Shown here one piece after another: positions 9,093 through 16,117 of a stretch of DNA of 64,000 bases (positions are counted from its first letter, which is position 1; each line of letters starts with the position of its first letter). The stretch comes from Pseudoflavonifractor sp902362925 (GTDB lineage Bacteria; Bacillota; Clostridia; Oscillospirales; Oscillospiraceae). A program made the position numbers and the translations under genes. The stretch lies in assembly GCA_902362925.1 (NCBI GenBank), contig CABIYL010000006.1; one strand, written 5' to 3'. The notes beneath the pieces were generated by a model. It ran no database searches. It worked only from the letters and a program-made list of their open reading frames with translations, and had not been told where the DNA came from.

Positions 9093-9132
9093 ATAAAAAA
9101 AGAAATCAGCGGGTTTACATACCGGCTGATTT
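9093..9132 (-). terminator. Riboswitch-controlled terminator in the asd leader
   Basis: On the minus strand AAATCAGC..GGT and ACC..GCTGATTT form a stem followed by CTTTTTTT. It lies between the lysine aptamer and asd and is the expected expression platform: lysine binding should favour it and stop transcription. Confidence 0.85.
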
Positions 9133-9173
9133 TGTACTATAATGTCAGAGACGGTCACCGTCCCCGGCACTAC

Positions 9174-9352
9174 AAAAGCAGACAGCACTCCGCCGGAGGA
9201 CCGGCGACAGTCGCAGGGCTGATGTGCCCGGCGCCCAGGAAAGACGGTTCCGTACCCGCATTTCCTTCGGCGGCTTTCCCTTTGACGCGGGTCGCAGGGC
9301 CAACGGAGCCCTCACCGCGCTACTTTTGAAAACCGCAACCTCTATCTTGCAG
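9174..9352 (-). promoter_or_regulatory. Lysine riboswitch (L box) for asd-dapA-dapB
   Basis: The minus-strand leader has the conserved L-box blocks in order: AGATAGAGGTTGCG near the 5' end, AAAGTAGCGC, AAAGGGAAAGCCGCCGAAG, a GGGCGCCGGGCACATCAG segment, and GGAGTGCTGTCTGC closing the P1 stem (AGATAG pairs with CTGTCT, one G-U). Order and spacing match the B. subtilis lysC leader from memory. It is followed by an intrinsic terminator and preceded by a good promoter. Outer limits are approximate. Confidence 0.92.
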
Positions 9353-9373
9353 TGATTCAGTTGATTTTTGAAA

Positions 9374-9402
9374 ATAGTATCACAACCGCTTTGCCCTGTC
9401 AA
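9374..9402 (-). promoter_or_regulatory. Sigma-A promoter for the riboswitch-asd-dapA-dapB transcript
   Basis: On the minus strand TTGACA (9402-9397), 17 bases, TACTAT (9379-9374). The start point would fall shortly before the lysine aptamer. Confidence 0.85.
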
Positions 9403-9442
9403 TACAGGGAATGGCGGCTATCCCAGAGATTTGGAGTTTCCT

Positions 9443-11101
9443 ATGAAAAAAACGCTGATGAAATTCGCCGCGCTGGCCCTTGCAGCCACGCTGACCCTTC
9501 CCGTGCTTCCCACAGCTGCTCAGGCGGCAGGCATCCCCATGAGCGCCAGCATCCGCATCGGGCTGACCTACGGCACCGACGCCGTCCCCGGTGCCAACCT
9601 GCTCAACAGCACCGGCAGCGGCTACCGGCTGGGCTACTATGACGACAGCCTCAGCTTTGTCCAGCTGGGCTACACCACGGAGACCGGCATCTCTATCGTC
9701 AAGACCCAGAACGTGTGGTACGGACCGCTCTCCAACGGTCTGAGCGGCTACACGGATACCCAGACCTCCTCTATCGCCGTGGGCTGCTACCACATCCAGC
9801 TGCCGGGCACCTACACTACCTTTGAAGAGGCGTCCGCCGCAGCAGCGGCCGTATCCGGCGGCTTTCCCGCCTGGACCAACGGGACCTATACCGTGCGGGT
9901 GGGGGCTTACCTCACCTCGGAGGATGCCAACACGGCCCTGACTGCACTGGGCGTCTCGGGCGCCACGGTCACCGGCACCAGCAGCTACGGCGTGTCCGTG
10001 GTCAAGACGGGCACAAGCACCATTCTCTTTCAGTTTGACGGCGGCTCGTCCCTGTCCCTGGGCGTGATGCCCGGACTGGACAACTCGGTCAAGACCCTGA
10101 CCTGGTACGCCAAGCAGAAGTACTACGGCGGGTTCCGCTACCAGCGCATCAACGGCGGCAACCTGACAGTGGTCAATGTGGTGGACCGGGAGGACTACAT
10201 CAACTGCGTCATCTCCCAGGAGATGAGCCCCTCCTGGCCGTTGGAGGCCCTGAAGGCCCAGGCGGTCACCGCCCGGAGCTACGCCGCCTCCTGCACGGGA
10301 CGCCACACCTCCAGCGGCTTCGACCTGTGCGCCACCACCCACTGCCAGGCCTATCCCGGCGCAGGCTCTGTCAACGACAATACATACCGGGCGGCTCAGG
10401 AGACGTCGGGACAGTACGTGTGGTACAACGGCTCCATTGCGGAGACCTATTATTCCTCCTCGGACGGCGGCGCCACCGAGAGCGCCAAGAACGTCTGGGG
10501 CGGCGACCTGCCCTACCTGGTTGGCGTCATGGACCCCTGGGAGGCCACGGTGGCCAGCAAGATCCCCGGCTACAACTGGAGCTACACCTTTACCGCCGAC
10601 GAGCTGGCGGCCAAGCTGCGCGCCTCCGGCCGCAACTGCGGCACGCTGGCCAGCGTGCGGGTGTCGGAATACACGGCAACAGGAAATGTAAGGTCGCTGA
10701 CCTTTACGGATACAAAGGGCAGCAGCTGGACCATCACCGGCTGCGACAACTGCCGGATCTTCCTGGGTGTCAAATCGCCCCGGTTCACCGTCACCGGCGG
10801 AAGCGGCGGGAGCTACTACGTCAACGAGGACGGCGGAACACTGTCCTCTGTCTCGGGGGCCTACGCCATTGACGGCAGCGGCAATGTGTCCGCCATCAGC
10901 GGCACACCCTATGTCATCACCGGCAGCGGCACAGAGGTGTTGACCGCCTCCGGCTCCACAGGCGGCAGCTTCACCTTCACCGGAACCGGCTACGGCCACA
11001 ACGTGGGCATGAGCCAGTGGGGCGCCTACGCCATGGCCCAGGCAGGGAAGACCTATGTGGACATTCTGAAGTTCTACTACACCGGCGTGGAAATCCGATA
11101 A
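9443..11101 (+). CDS. Secreted SpoIID/LytB domain protein
   Basis: The 552-residue protein starts with a signal peptide (MKKTLMKF, hydrophobic core, AQA cleavage site near residue 29). A SPOR-like stretch follows (about 110-180, YTVRVGAYLTSEDAN). The C-terminal half is a SpoIID/LytB domain with the catalytic-type glutamate in SQEMSPSWPLEALKAQ and the terminal GYGHNVGMSQWGA motif. SpoIID-family enzymes are lytic transglycosylases that cut peptidoglycan stripped of stem peptides. ATG 9443 has GGAG 6 bases upstream; the frame is open further upstream but without a signal peptide start. It is longer than B. subtilis SpoIID and could act in the vegetative cell wall rather than engulfment. Confidence 0.9.
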   Translation: MKKTLMKFAALALAATLTLPVLPTAAQAAGIPMSASIRIGLTYGTDAVPGANLLNSTGSGYRLGYYDDSLSFVQLGYTTETGISIVKTQNVWYGPLSNGLSGYTDTQTSSIAVGCYHIQLPGTYTTFEEASAAAAAVSGGFPAWTNGTYTVRVGAYLTSEDANTALTALGVSGATVTGTSSYGVSVVKTGTSTILFQFDGGSSLSLGVMPGLDNSVKTLTWYAKQKYYGGFRYQRINGGNLTVVNVVDREDYINCVISQEMSPSWPLEALKAQAVTARSYAASCTGRHTSSGFDLCATTHCQAYPGAGSVNDNTYRAAQETSGQYVWYNGSIAETYYSSSDGGATESAKNVWGGDLPYLVGVMDPWEATVASKIPGYNWSYTFTADELAAKLRASGRNCGTLASVRVSEYTATGNVRSLTFTDTKGSSWTITGCDNCRIFLGVKSPRFTVTGGSGGSYYVNEDGGTLSSVSGAYAIDGSGNVSAISGTPYVITGSGTEVLTASGSTGGSFTFTGTGYGHNVGMSQWGAYAMAQAGKTYVDILKFYYTGVEIR

Positions 11102-11149
11102 GGAAACCGGCGTGCTATTTTCAATCTGAAAGCAGGGAACAACAAGAGC

Positions 11150-12181
11150 ATGGAACTGAAAACATCTGATTTTTACTACGACCTTCCCCAGGAGCTGATT
11201 GCCCAGACGCCGCTGGACCGGCGGGACGGCTCCCGGCTGATGGTGCTCAACAAGGAGACGGGGGAGACCTCTCACCACCACTTCTATGAGCTGCCCAACT
11301 TCCTCCGTCCCGGCGACTGCCTGGTGCTCAACGACTCCCGGGTGCTGCCCGCTCGTCTGCTGGGCCACCGTGAGCCCACGGGCGGCGCAGTGGAGGTGCT
11401 GCTGCTCATCGACCGTGGCAACAAGGTCTGGGAGTGTCTGGTGCGGCCCGGACGGAAGGTGAAGCCGGGCACCAAGCTCTCCTTCGGCGACGGCCTGCTG
11501 ACCGCCGACGTGCTGGAGGAGGTAGAGGGCGGAAACCGGCTGATTGAATTCCACTACGAGGGAATTTTCCTTGAAATTCTGGAGCGGCTGGGCAAGATGC
11601 CTCTGCCGCCCTACATCAAGGAGGAGCTCAACGACCCGGAGCGGTACCAGACCGTGTACTCCCGGGAAGTGGGCTCCGCCGCCGCCCCCACCGCCGGCCT
11701 CCACTTCACCAAGGAGTTGCTGGCGCAGATTGAGGCCATGGGCGTACGCCTGGCCTATGTGACCCTCCATGTTGGTCTGGGCACCTTCCGACCTGTGAAG
11801 GAGGAGAACATTACAGACCATGAGATGCACGCCGAGTACTGCATGATCTCCCAGAAGACGGCGGACATCATCAACGAGACCAGGGCCAACGGCGGCCGGG
11901 TCATCTGCGTGGGCACCACCTCCTGCCGGACCATTGAGAGCTGGGCCGCTGAGGACGGCACCCTGAAGGAGAGCGCTGGCTGGACCAGCATCTATATCTA
12001 CCCCGGCTACCGCTTCAAGGCGCTGGACTGCCTCATCACCAACTTCCATCTGCCCGAGTCCACCCTGGTGATGCTGGTCTCCGCCCTGGCCGGCCGTGAG
12101 AACATCCTGAACGCCTATGCGGAGGCGGTGCGGGAGAAGTACCGGTTCTTCTCCTTCGGCGACGCCATGTTTATCTGTTAA
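11150..12181 (+). CDS. queA: S-adenosylmethionine:tRNA ribosyltransferase-isomerase QueA
   Basis: QueA moves the ribosyl part of SAM onto preQ1 in tRNA to make epoxyqueuosine. The 343-residue product matches along the usual length: DFYYDLPQELIAQTPL at the start, VLNDSRVLPARL, TAGLHFT and TNFHLPEST motifs. It lies 48 bases after the SpoIID-like gene and ends at a strong terminator. Its usual pathway partner tgt is found 4 kb downstream, beyond an intervening block. Confidence 0.97.
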   Translation: MELKTSDFYYDLPQELIAQTPLDRRDGSRLMVLNKETGETSHHHFYELPNFLRPGDCLVLNDSRVLPARLLGHREPTGGAVEVLLLIDRGNKVWECLVRPGRKVKPGTKLSFGDGLLTADVLEEVEGGNRLIEFHYEGIFLEILERLGKMPLPPYIKEELNDPERYQTVYSREVGSAAAPTAGLHFTKELLAQIEAMGVRLAYVTLHVGLGTFRPVKEENITDHEMHAEYCMISQKTADIINETRANGGRVICVGTTSCRTIESWAAEDGTLKESAGWTSIYIYPGYRFKALDCLITNFHLPESTLVMLVSALAGRENILNAYAEAVREKYRFFSFGDAMFIC

Positions 12182-12189
12182 AACGCAAC

Positions 12190-12226
12190 AACGGCCCTGC
12201 CGCAGAACTTGCGGCAGGGCCGTTTT
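12190..12226 (+). terminator. Rho-independent terminator after queA
   Basis: AACGGCCCTGCCGC pairs perfectly with GCGGCAGGGCCGTT around a 7-base loop, followed by TTTT. The convergent stalk-domain gene ends 15 bases beyond, so the hairpin may serve both strands, although the minus strand lacks a good U tract. Confidence 0.88.
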
Positions 12227-12240
12227 ATGCTGTTGGGCGT

Positions 12241-13284
12241 TCAGGGGGTGTTGATGACCACAGAGGTGCCGTCCCAGTCCACGACAAAGCCCAGAGTCTC
12301 GCCCAGGTCCCGGAGCTTGAAGTAGGTGTATCCAGCGCCGGAGACGTCGGTGATGGTGATGGCGTGGAGGTCGGTCTTGACGCCGTTCACCAGGACGGAG
12401 GCCTGGTTGTCCGTGTAGCTCTGGTCGCCGGAGAAGGGTGTGGACATCTCAGAGCCGTTGGGGGTGGTGTAGGCCGCGTTGGTGGTGATGGTGATGGCTC
12501 CAGCGGCGCCGTCCCAGCCCACGTTGAACTGGGCGGCAGTGCCGTTGAGCACGTGGGCCACGTCCCGCAGCTTGAGATAGTTGGTGCCGTTGCCGTTGGC
12601 GTCCTTGAGCATGTAGGCGTCAAAGTCCACAGCCTGGCCGTTCACCAGGATGGGGCAGGGGGTGGCGTAGGCGGTGTTGACAGCGGGCTGCTCAGGCGTC
12701 TCGGGCACGGACGCACCGTCAGGCGCAATGACGGCGTAGCGGGCCTTCTCACCATCAGCGGTCTGGTAGACGAGATAATCTCCGTCCTTCACGCCGGTCA
12801 GAGGCAGCCGGTCGCCATCATTGGGGCCGCCGGTGATGGTGAGGGGAGACTGGAACGTAAGGGAGGAGTCGCTGCCGCTGAGATGGAAGTCCACGGCGCT
12901 CCGTTTATTTCCCTGGAGGGTGAGGGAGCCGGTGCCCGTGATGGTAATGTGTTCTCCGTTGCTCAATGTGGACAGGCCCAGCTGCTCAGCCTTGTTGACG
13001 CTGCCATCCGCCAGGCACAGCGTCCAGTTGTCGGAATTTCCGGAATAGGCGGAGAAATAGACGTTTTTGCAGTCAAGCCCGTTCAGGGTGAGGGTCTGGG
13101 TGGCGCTGTCATAGCTCCAGCCGTCGCCGCTGGCGCTCTCGTCCACATAGCAGCCCACGAGGGTCCCGTCCCTGTAAAGGATTTCGATGTCGTAGAGGCT
13201 GCCGCCTGCCAGGGCGGGGACGGACAGGCTCAGGCAGAGCGCCAGAGCCAGGAGGAGGGACAGGAAGGTCTTTCTTTGCTTCAT
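12241..13284 (-). CDS. Secreted stalk-domain (copper amine oxidase N-like) protein
   Basis: A 347-residue exported protein of unknown function. It has a signal peptide (MKQRKTF, leucine-rich core, ALA cleavage near residue 25). Next comes a region of about 150 residues with beta-rich, repeat-like sequence (TLTLNGL, ITITGTGSLTLQG). The C-terminal part has two half-repeats of the stalk/CuAO-N1 fold, each with YLKLRD or YFKLRD and a WDG turn. I start at ATG 13284; ATG 13296 is in frame but directly abuts the AAGAAAGG site. It is convergent with queA and divergent from the two-component operon, whose output it may be. The much longer open frame reaching upstream to 14769 is not coding beyond this start. 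Confidence 0.8.
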   Translation of the reverse strand: MKQRKTFLSLLLALALCLSLSVPALAGGSLYDIEILYRDGTLVGCYVDESASGDGWSYDSATQTLTLNGLDCKNVYFSAYSGNSDNWTLCLADGSVNKAEQLGLSTLSNGEHITITGTGSLTLQGNKRSAVDFHLSGSDSSLTFQSPLTITGGPNDGDRLPLTGVKDGDYLVYQTADGEKARYAVIAPDGASVPETPEQPAVNTAYATPCPILVNGQAVDFDAYMLKDANGNGTNYLKLRDVAHVLNGTAAQFNVGWDGAAGAITITTNAAYTTPNGSEMSTPFSGDQSYTDNQASVLVNGVKTDLHAITITDVSGAGYTYFKLRDLGETLGFVVDWDGTSVVINTP

Positions 13285-13303
13285 GTGCGGGTTCATCCTT
13301 TCT

Positions 13304-13349
13304 TGTATGCCGGTTTCCGGCTGTGTGGCGTTCCCGGGTCCGGCATACA
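13304..13349. repeat. Perfect 10-bp inverted repeat between the divergent stalk gene and the two-component operon
   Basis: TGTATGCCGG at 13304-13313 and CCGGCATACA at 13340-13349 are exact inverted copies, 26 bases apart. They lie in the shared intergenic region just upstream of the plus-strand -35 element and in the 5' leader of the stalk gene. They could be a regulator site or an RNA hairpin; the sequence alone does not decide. Confidence 0.6.
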
Positions 13350-13357
13350 GGGCATTC

Positions 13358-13386
13358 TTGAAAATGGCGGAAAATCCACCTATAAT
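13358..13386 (+). promoter_or_regulatory. Sigma-A promoter for the LytTR two-component operon
   Basis: TTGAAA (13358-13363), 17 bases, TATAAT (13381-13386). The first ribosome site (GGAGG at 13409-13413) follows 23 bases later. Confidence 0.85.
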
Positions 13387-13422
13387 GAATAGCGATGTAT
13401 CACAGGACGGAGGAACGCCGGT

Positions 13423-13533
13423 ATGGTCAGTGTAGTGTTGGAGAAGGACGGTTTCAAGGTGTTGCGCACAAACGCCGGCCTTCCTGTAAAAATTAGCATG
13501 CCGTGCCCCGCGGAGAAGGCGAACCGTCCATGA
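13423..13533 (+). CDS. 36-residue ORF opening the two-component operon (unknown)
   Basis: This small ORF is the first frame after a near-consensus promoter and has an excellent GGAGG site 9 bases before its ATG. It encodes 36 residues with one cysteine near the end (SMPCPAEKANRP), no signal peptide and no membrane segment. Its TGA overlaps the ATG of the kinase N-terminal fragment (ATGA), so it may couple translation into the sensor gene. I do not recognise a family. A cyclic-peptide signal is not supported because no AgrB-like gene is near. It could be a leader peptide or simply a translated upstream ORF. Confidence 0.5.
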   Translation: MVSVVLEKDGFKVLRTNAGLPVKISMPCPAEKANRP

Positions 13534-13640
13534 CCACCATACAGACATACGCCCTGAACGCCCTGTTGGGCATCCCCCAGACAGCGATACAGATTTGGGT
13601 ATTTCTCCGTCTCTTCTATGTGCGGCGGCCGGTCTGCTGA
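13530..13640 (+). pseudogene. N-terminal membrane segment of the sensor kinase, out of frame with the rest
   Basis: A 36-codon frame starting at ATG 13530 reads MTTIQTYALNALLGIP and continues as a hydrophobic helix ending FLRLFYVRRP, then stops at 13638. GGAGAAGG lies 10 bases upstream. The next frame (+1) continues with SAEGKGKTILFG and further membrane helices. Leaving out one base near 13630-13632 joins the two smoothly (YVRRP then SAEGKGKT). This looks like the true start of the downstream kinase, separated by a one-base insertion or sequencing error. Confidence 0.6.
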
Positions 13641-14733
13641 GGGGAAGGGCAAGACCATTCTCTTCGGTATTTCCCAGATGGCGCTGATGCTGCTTGCGGA
13701 CCTGATGTACAGCCGGTCGCTGACTGTGCTGCTGGGAGACAATATTCTCAATGAGCTGCTCCTCCATCCGGTGCTCCTCACCTCCATCAAGCTGCTCTAT
13801 GCTCTCTTTCTCCTGCTGCTGAATTTTGGGTTTTGCAGCATCTGGAGCAGGCTGGTCAGCCACGGAGAGACGGGGTGGGACGCGCCGTTTCTGCTGTTCA
13901 TTCTGGGGCAGTGCGTGTCCATCATCATGCTGGACTATTTCATCTGGACGCTGACCCCCGAGATGCCGCTGACGCTCTCTCTGCTCTGCCTGCTGGTGGG
14001 CGTGCTTCTGGTGTCGGGCGTCGTGCTGCTCCGCCTGTTTGCCCAGGCGAAGGAGTATTATCGCGCCCAAGAGCGTCAGCGGATGCTGGAACGTCAGCTG
14101 GACCTGCGGCGTGCCAGGCAGAGTGAGCTGGAGGCCAACACCAGACAGGTGGGTCAGCTGAGCGACCAACTCCGCGGCCAGCTGGAGGCGGCACGGCAGT
14201 CCATCAGCGAGAGAGACCTTCCACGTGCCGGCGGTGCGTTGGACCGTGCGTCCAAGCAGCTGAAGGCGGTGCAGGGTACCTACTGCGCCCATCCGGTCAT
14301 AGATGCCGTGCTGGCCGACAAGGTCAGACGATGTGAAGCAGAGCATATCCGGCTGGAGCTTGCCCTTGACCTGCCGCCGGAGCTGCCGCAAGACGGTCCG
14401 GCGCTGTGCAGCCTGTTTGGAAATCTGCTGGACAACGCGGTGGAGGCCTGCCTCCGCCTGCCCGAAGGCGAGCGGGTTATCCGCTGCCGGGCCGGCTGCC
14501 GTGGCGGCTATCTGGTGGTGGAGGAGGAAAATCCTCTGCCTCCACCCCTGGACGAGGCCGCTCGACAGAGCCGTGTCAGAGCGGGCCGTGGCCTCGGGCT
14601 GGAGATTCTGTCCGGTATTGCCCGGCGGTACGGGGGAGAAGTGGAGACGCAGCAGGGAGACGACCGCTTTCAGGTTACTGTCTGGCTGGGGCTGGATGCT
14701 CTGCCGGAGGGAGAGGGGGAGAACCATGGATAA
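13618..14733 (+). CDS. Sensor kinase-like membrane protein with GHKL ATPase domain but no phospho-acceptor histidine
   Basis: The open frame holds 371 residues. Four or more hydrophobic segments (about 10-145) are followed by a charged coiled coil (about 145-215) and a GHKL ATPase domain: N box GNLLDNAVEA near 268-277 and G2 box GRGLGLEILSGIARRYGG. The linker YCAHPVIDAVLADK is typical of AgrC/LytTR-type kinases. Where those kinases have RHDxxNHL, this one reads LSDQLRGQL, with Ser182 at the expected histidine. The ATG at 13618 has no ribosome site, so translation probably begins at 13530 with a frameshift. The stop overlaps the next gene by 8 bases. It probably provides only the ATP-binding half of the sensor. 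Confidence 0.8.
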   Translation: MCGGRSAEGKGKTILFGISQMALMLLADLMYSRSLTVLLGDNILNELLLHPVLLTSIKLLYALFLLLLNFGFCSIWSRLVSHGETGWDAPFLLFILGQCVSIIMLDYFIWTLTPEMPLTLSLLCLLVGVLLVSGVVLLRLFAQAKEYYRAQERQRMLERQLDLRRARQSELEANTRQVGQLSDQLRGQLEAARQSISERDLPRAGGALDRASKQLKAVQGTYCAHPVIDAVLADKVRRCEAEHIRLELALDLPPELPQDGPALCSLFGNLLDNAVEACLRLPEGERVIRCRAGCRGGYLVVEEENPLPPPLDEAARQSRVRAGRGLGLEILSGIARRYGGEVETQQGDDRFQVTVWLGLDALPEGEGENHG

Positions 14734-15277
14734 GCTCTGTCCGCTGGCGGTCTTTTTCCTGTTCTTCATCCCCAGCGCCTTTTTTTACCGCTTCTGCAAA
14801 AAGAGCGTACTCCCCCGGTGGCGGTACGCCCTTGTTTTGCTCCCAGGCAGCCAGGGTGCTGTGCTGGCGGTCATTCTGTCCGTCATACAGTCCTTCCCGC
14901 AGGAGGGCAGCGGCGCCCGGTGGCTGTTTTCTCTCTTGCTGCCGGTCCATCTGCTGGCGGACGTGCTGCTGCTCCGACTTCTTGGCCGGCTTGAGGACGG
15001 TTACCAGAACCGCAGCCGCAAGGCCGAGCTGGAGCATCAGCTGGCGTTGCTGGATGCCTACTATGCCAGCCTTCTGGAGCGGGAACAGGCTGTCCGCCGG
15101 ATGCGGCATGATATCAACAACCATCTGCAGACTATCGCGTGTCTGCTGGAGCGGGGCGATGTAGTGGCGGCCGGAGCGCATCTGGACCGCCTGGACGCTC
15201 TGCTGGCGGCATCCGGGAAGCTGCCGGAACACCCTGCCGGGGAGGTGGAAGACCATGTGGAATGTGCTGATTTGTGA
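14726..15277 (+). CDS. Spo0B/DHp-type membrane protein carrying the histidine box without an ATPase domain
   Basis: This 183-residue protein has three to four hydrophobic segments in the first 95 residues and then a helical hairpin with a canonical histidine box, RRMRHDINNHLQT (His128), and the following LLERGDVVAAGAHLDRL helix. It ends about 40 residues later, before any N or G box, so it has no ATPase domain. It complements the upstream protein, which has the ATPase domain but no histidine. It overlaps its neighbours by 8 and 23 bases, so the three proteins are made together. The likely role is phospho-acceptor subunit passing phosphate to the LytTR regulator; this is inference. Confidence 0.8.
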   Translation: MDKLCPLAVFFLFFIPSAFFYRFCKKSVLPRWRYALVLLPGSQGAVLAVILSVIQSFPQEGSGARWLFSLLLPVHLLADVLLLRLLGRLEDGYQNRSRKAELEHQLALLDAYYASLLEREQAVRRMRHDINNHLQTIACLLERGDVVAAGAHLDRLDALLAASGKLPEHPAGEVEDHVECADL

Positions 15278-15974
15278 CGACCAGCGGGAGCAGTGCGGGC
15301 GGCTGAAGGAGCTGCTCGGGGAGGACCCGGAGCTGCGGGTCTCCTGCTGTACCTCAACACGGGAGCTGGTGGAGATTTGTGCCGCCCGGCGGCCTGATAT
15401 CCTTCTGATGGATATCTGTCTGGGGGAGGAGAGCGGGATTGAGCTGGTCAAGTGCCTGACGCCTGAGACAGCAGGCGTTCAGGTTATCTATGTGACGGGG
15501 TACGTGGAGTACTGCACCAAGGTCTATGAGACGGAGCACATCAGCTTTCTGCTCAAGCCGGTGGACAGGTCGGAGCTGCTTCAGGCCGTAACCAGGGCAA
15601 AGGAACGGCTGGTACGCCGCCGCACAGAGGGGCTGACGCTCCAGACCAAGAGTGCGGTCTACTTTCTGCCCTTTGCCGGAATCCGGTTTCTGGAGAGCCA
15701 GGGGCGGCTGGTGCGCTGCGTAACCGACCATGGAACCTGCGAGAGCTATTCCAGGCTGAGTGAGCTGGAAGGCCAGCTGAACGACCGCTTTTTCCAGTGT
15801 CACAAGAGCTTTGTGGTGAACATGGACCGGGTCACCGCCTTTGCGTCCACCTGCTTCACGCTCAGCACCGGGGAGCAGATTCCGGTCAGTACGCGCCGGA
15901 GGGCGGAGGCCAGACTGCGCTTTCTCCAGTCACTGAAGGAGGGCTTCCCCGAGGGGAGCAGAAGCGGAACCTAG
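15255..15974 (+). CDS. LytTR-family response regulator
   Basis: A 239-residue response regulator. The receiver domain (about 1-120) has acidic residues in ICDDQ, the phospho-acceptor aspartate in LLMDICLG (Asp53), a conserved Thr in YVTGY and Lys in LKPVD. The C-terminal LytTR DNA-binding domain (about 135-230) includes FFQCHKSFVVNMDRV and the terminal VSTRRR. GGAGG precedes ATG 15255. It is the last gene of the operon. LytTR regulators usually control neighbouring or exported-factor genes, so the divergent stalk protein is a reasonable target. Confidence 0.93.
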   Translation: MWNVLICDDQREQCGRLKELLGEDPELRVSCCTSTRELVEICAARRPDILLMDICLGEESGIELVKCLTPETAGVQVIYVTGYVEYCTKVYETEHISFLLKPVDRSELLQAVTRAKERLVRRRTEGLTLQTKSAVYFLPFAGIRFLESQGRLVRCVTDHGTCESYSRLSELEGQLNDRFFQCHKSFVVNMDRVTAFASTCFTLSTGEQIPVSTRRRAEARLRFLQSLKEGFPEGSRSGT

Positions 15975-16024
15975 CGATTGACGGCAGCCCATCCCGGGAA
16001 TATGCTGTGTTTTCTCTGGGCCTC

Positions 16025-16053
16025 TTGCCAAGCGGAGGCGGTTTTGCTATGAT
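16025..16053 (+). promoter_or_regulatory. Probable sigma-A promoter for tgt
   Basis: TTGCCA (16025-16030), 17 bases, TATGAT (16048-16053), about 65 bases before the tgt start. The -35 element sits in a 14-base block (CTTGCCAAGCGGAG, 16024-16037) that recurs exactly at the yajC promoter. Confidence 0.7.
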
Positions 16054-16117
16054 AATGTCCGATGAACAGACCGCGGGGCGGTTGTTTGGCTAGATTGAAT
16101 GTAAAAGGAGTTTTTGC

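Noticed and set aside
7006..9096. Long plus-strand open frame of nearly 700 codons antisense to dapA and asd
   Set aside because: It lies opposite well-conserved genes, is low-complexity (Gly, Val, His, Leu-rich) and has no recognisable motif. It is a by-product of high GC at third positions.
9133..9350. Small ORFs in the gap between asd and the SpoIID-like gene
   Set aside because: The sequence is fully explained by the lysine riboswitch on the minus strand.
9380..12049. Minus-strand open frame of almost 900 codons opposite the SpoIID-like gene and queA
   Set aside because: Same reason: it mirrors two real genes, has biased composition and no family motifs.
13423..13533. AgrD-like autoinducer precursor
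   Set aside because: No AgrB-like processing protease is nearby, and the peptide lacks the amphipathic N-terminus and acidic tail of AgrD. Kept only as an unknown small ORF.
13297..14769. N-terminal extension of the stalk-domain gene on the minus strand
   Set aside because: The frame stays open upstream, but the signal peptide starts at 13284 and the rest is antisense to the sensor gene.
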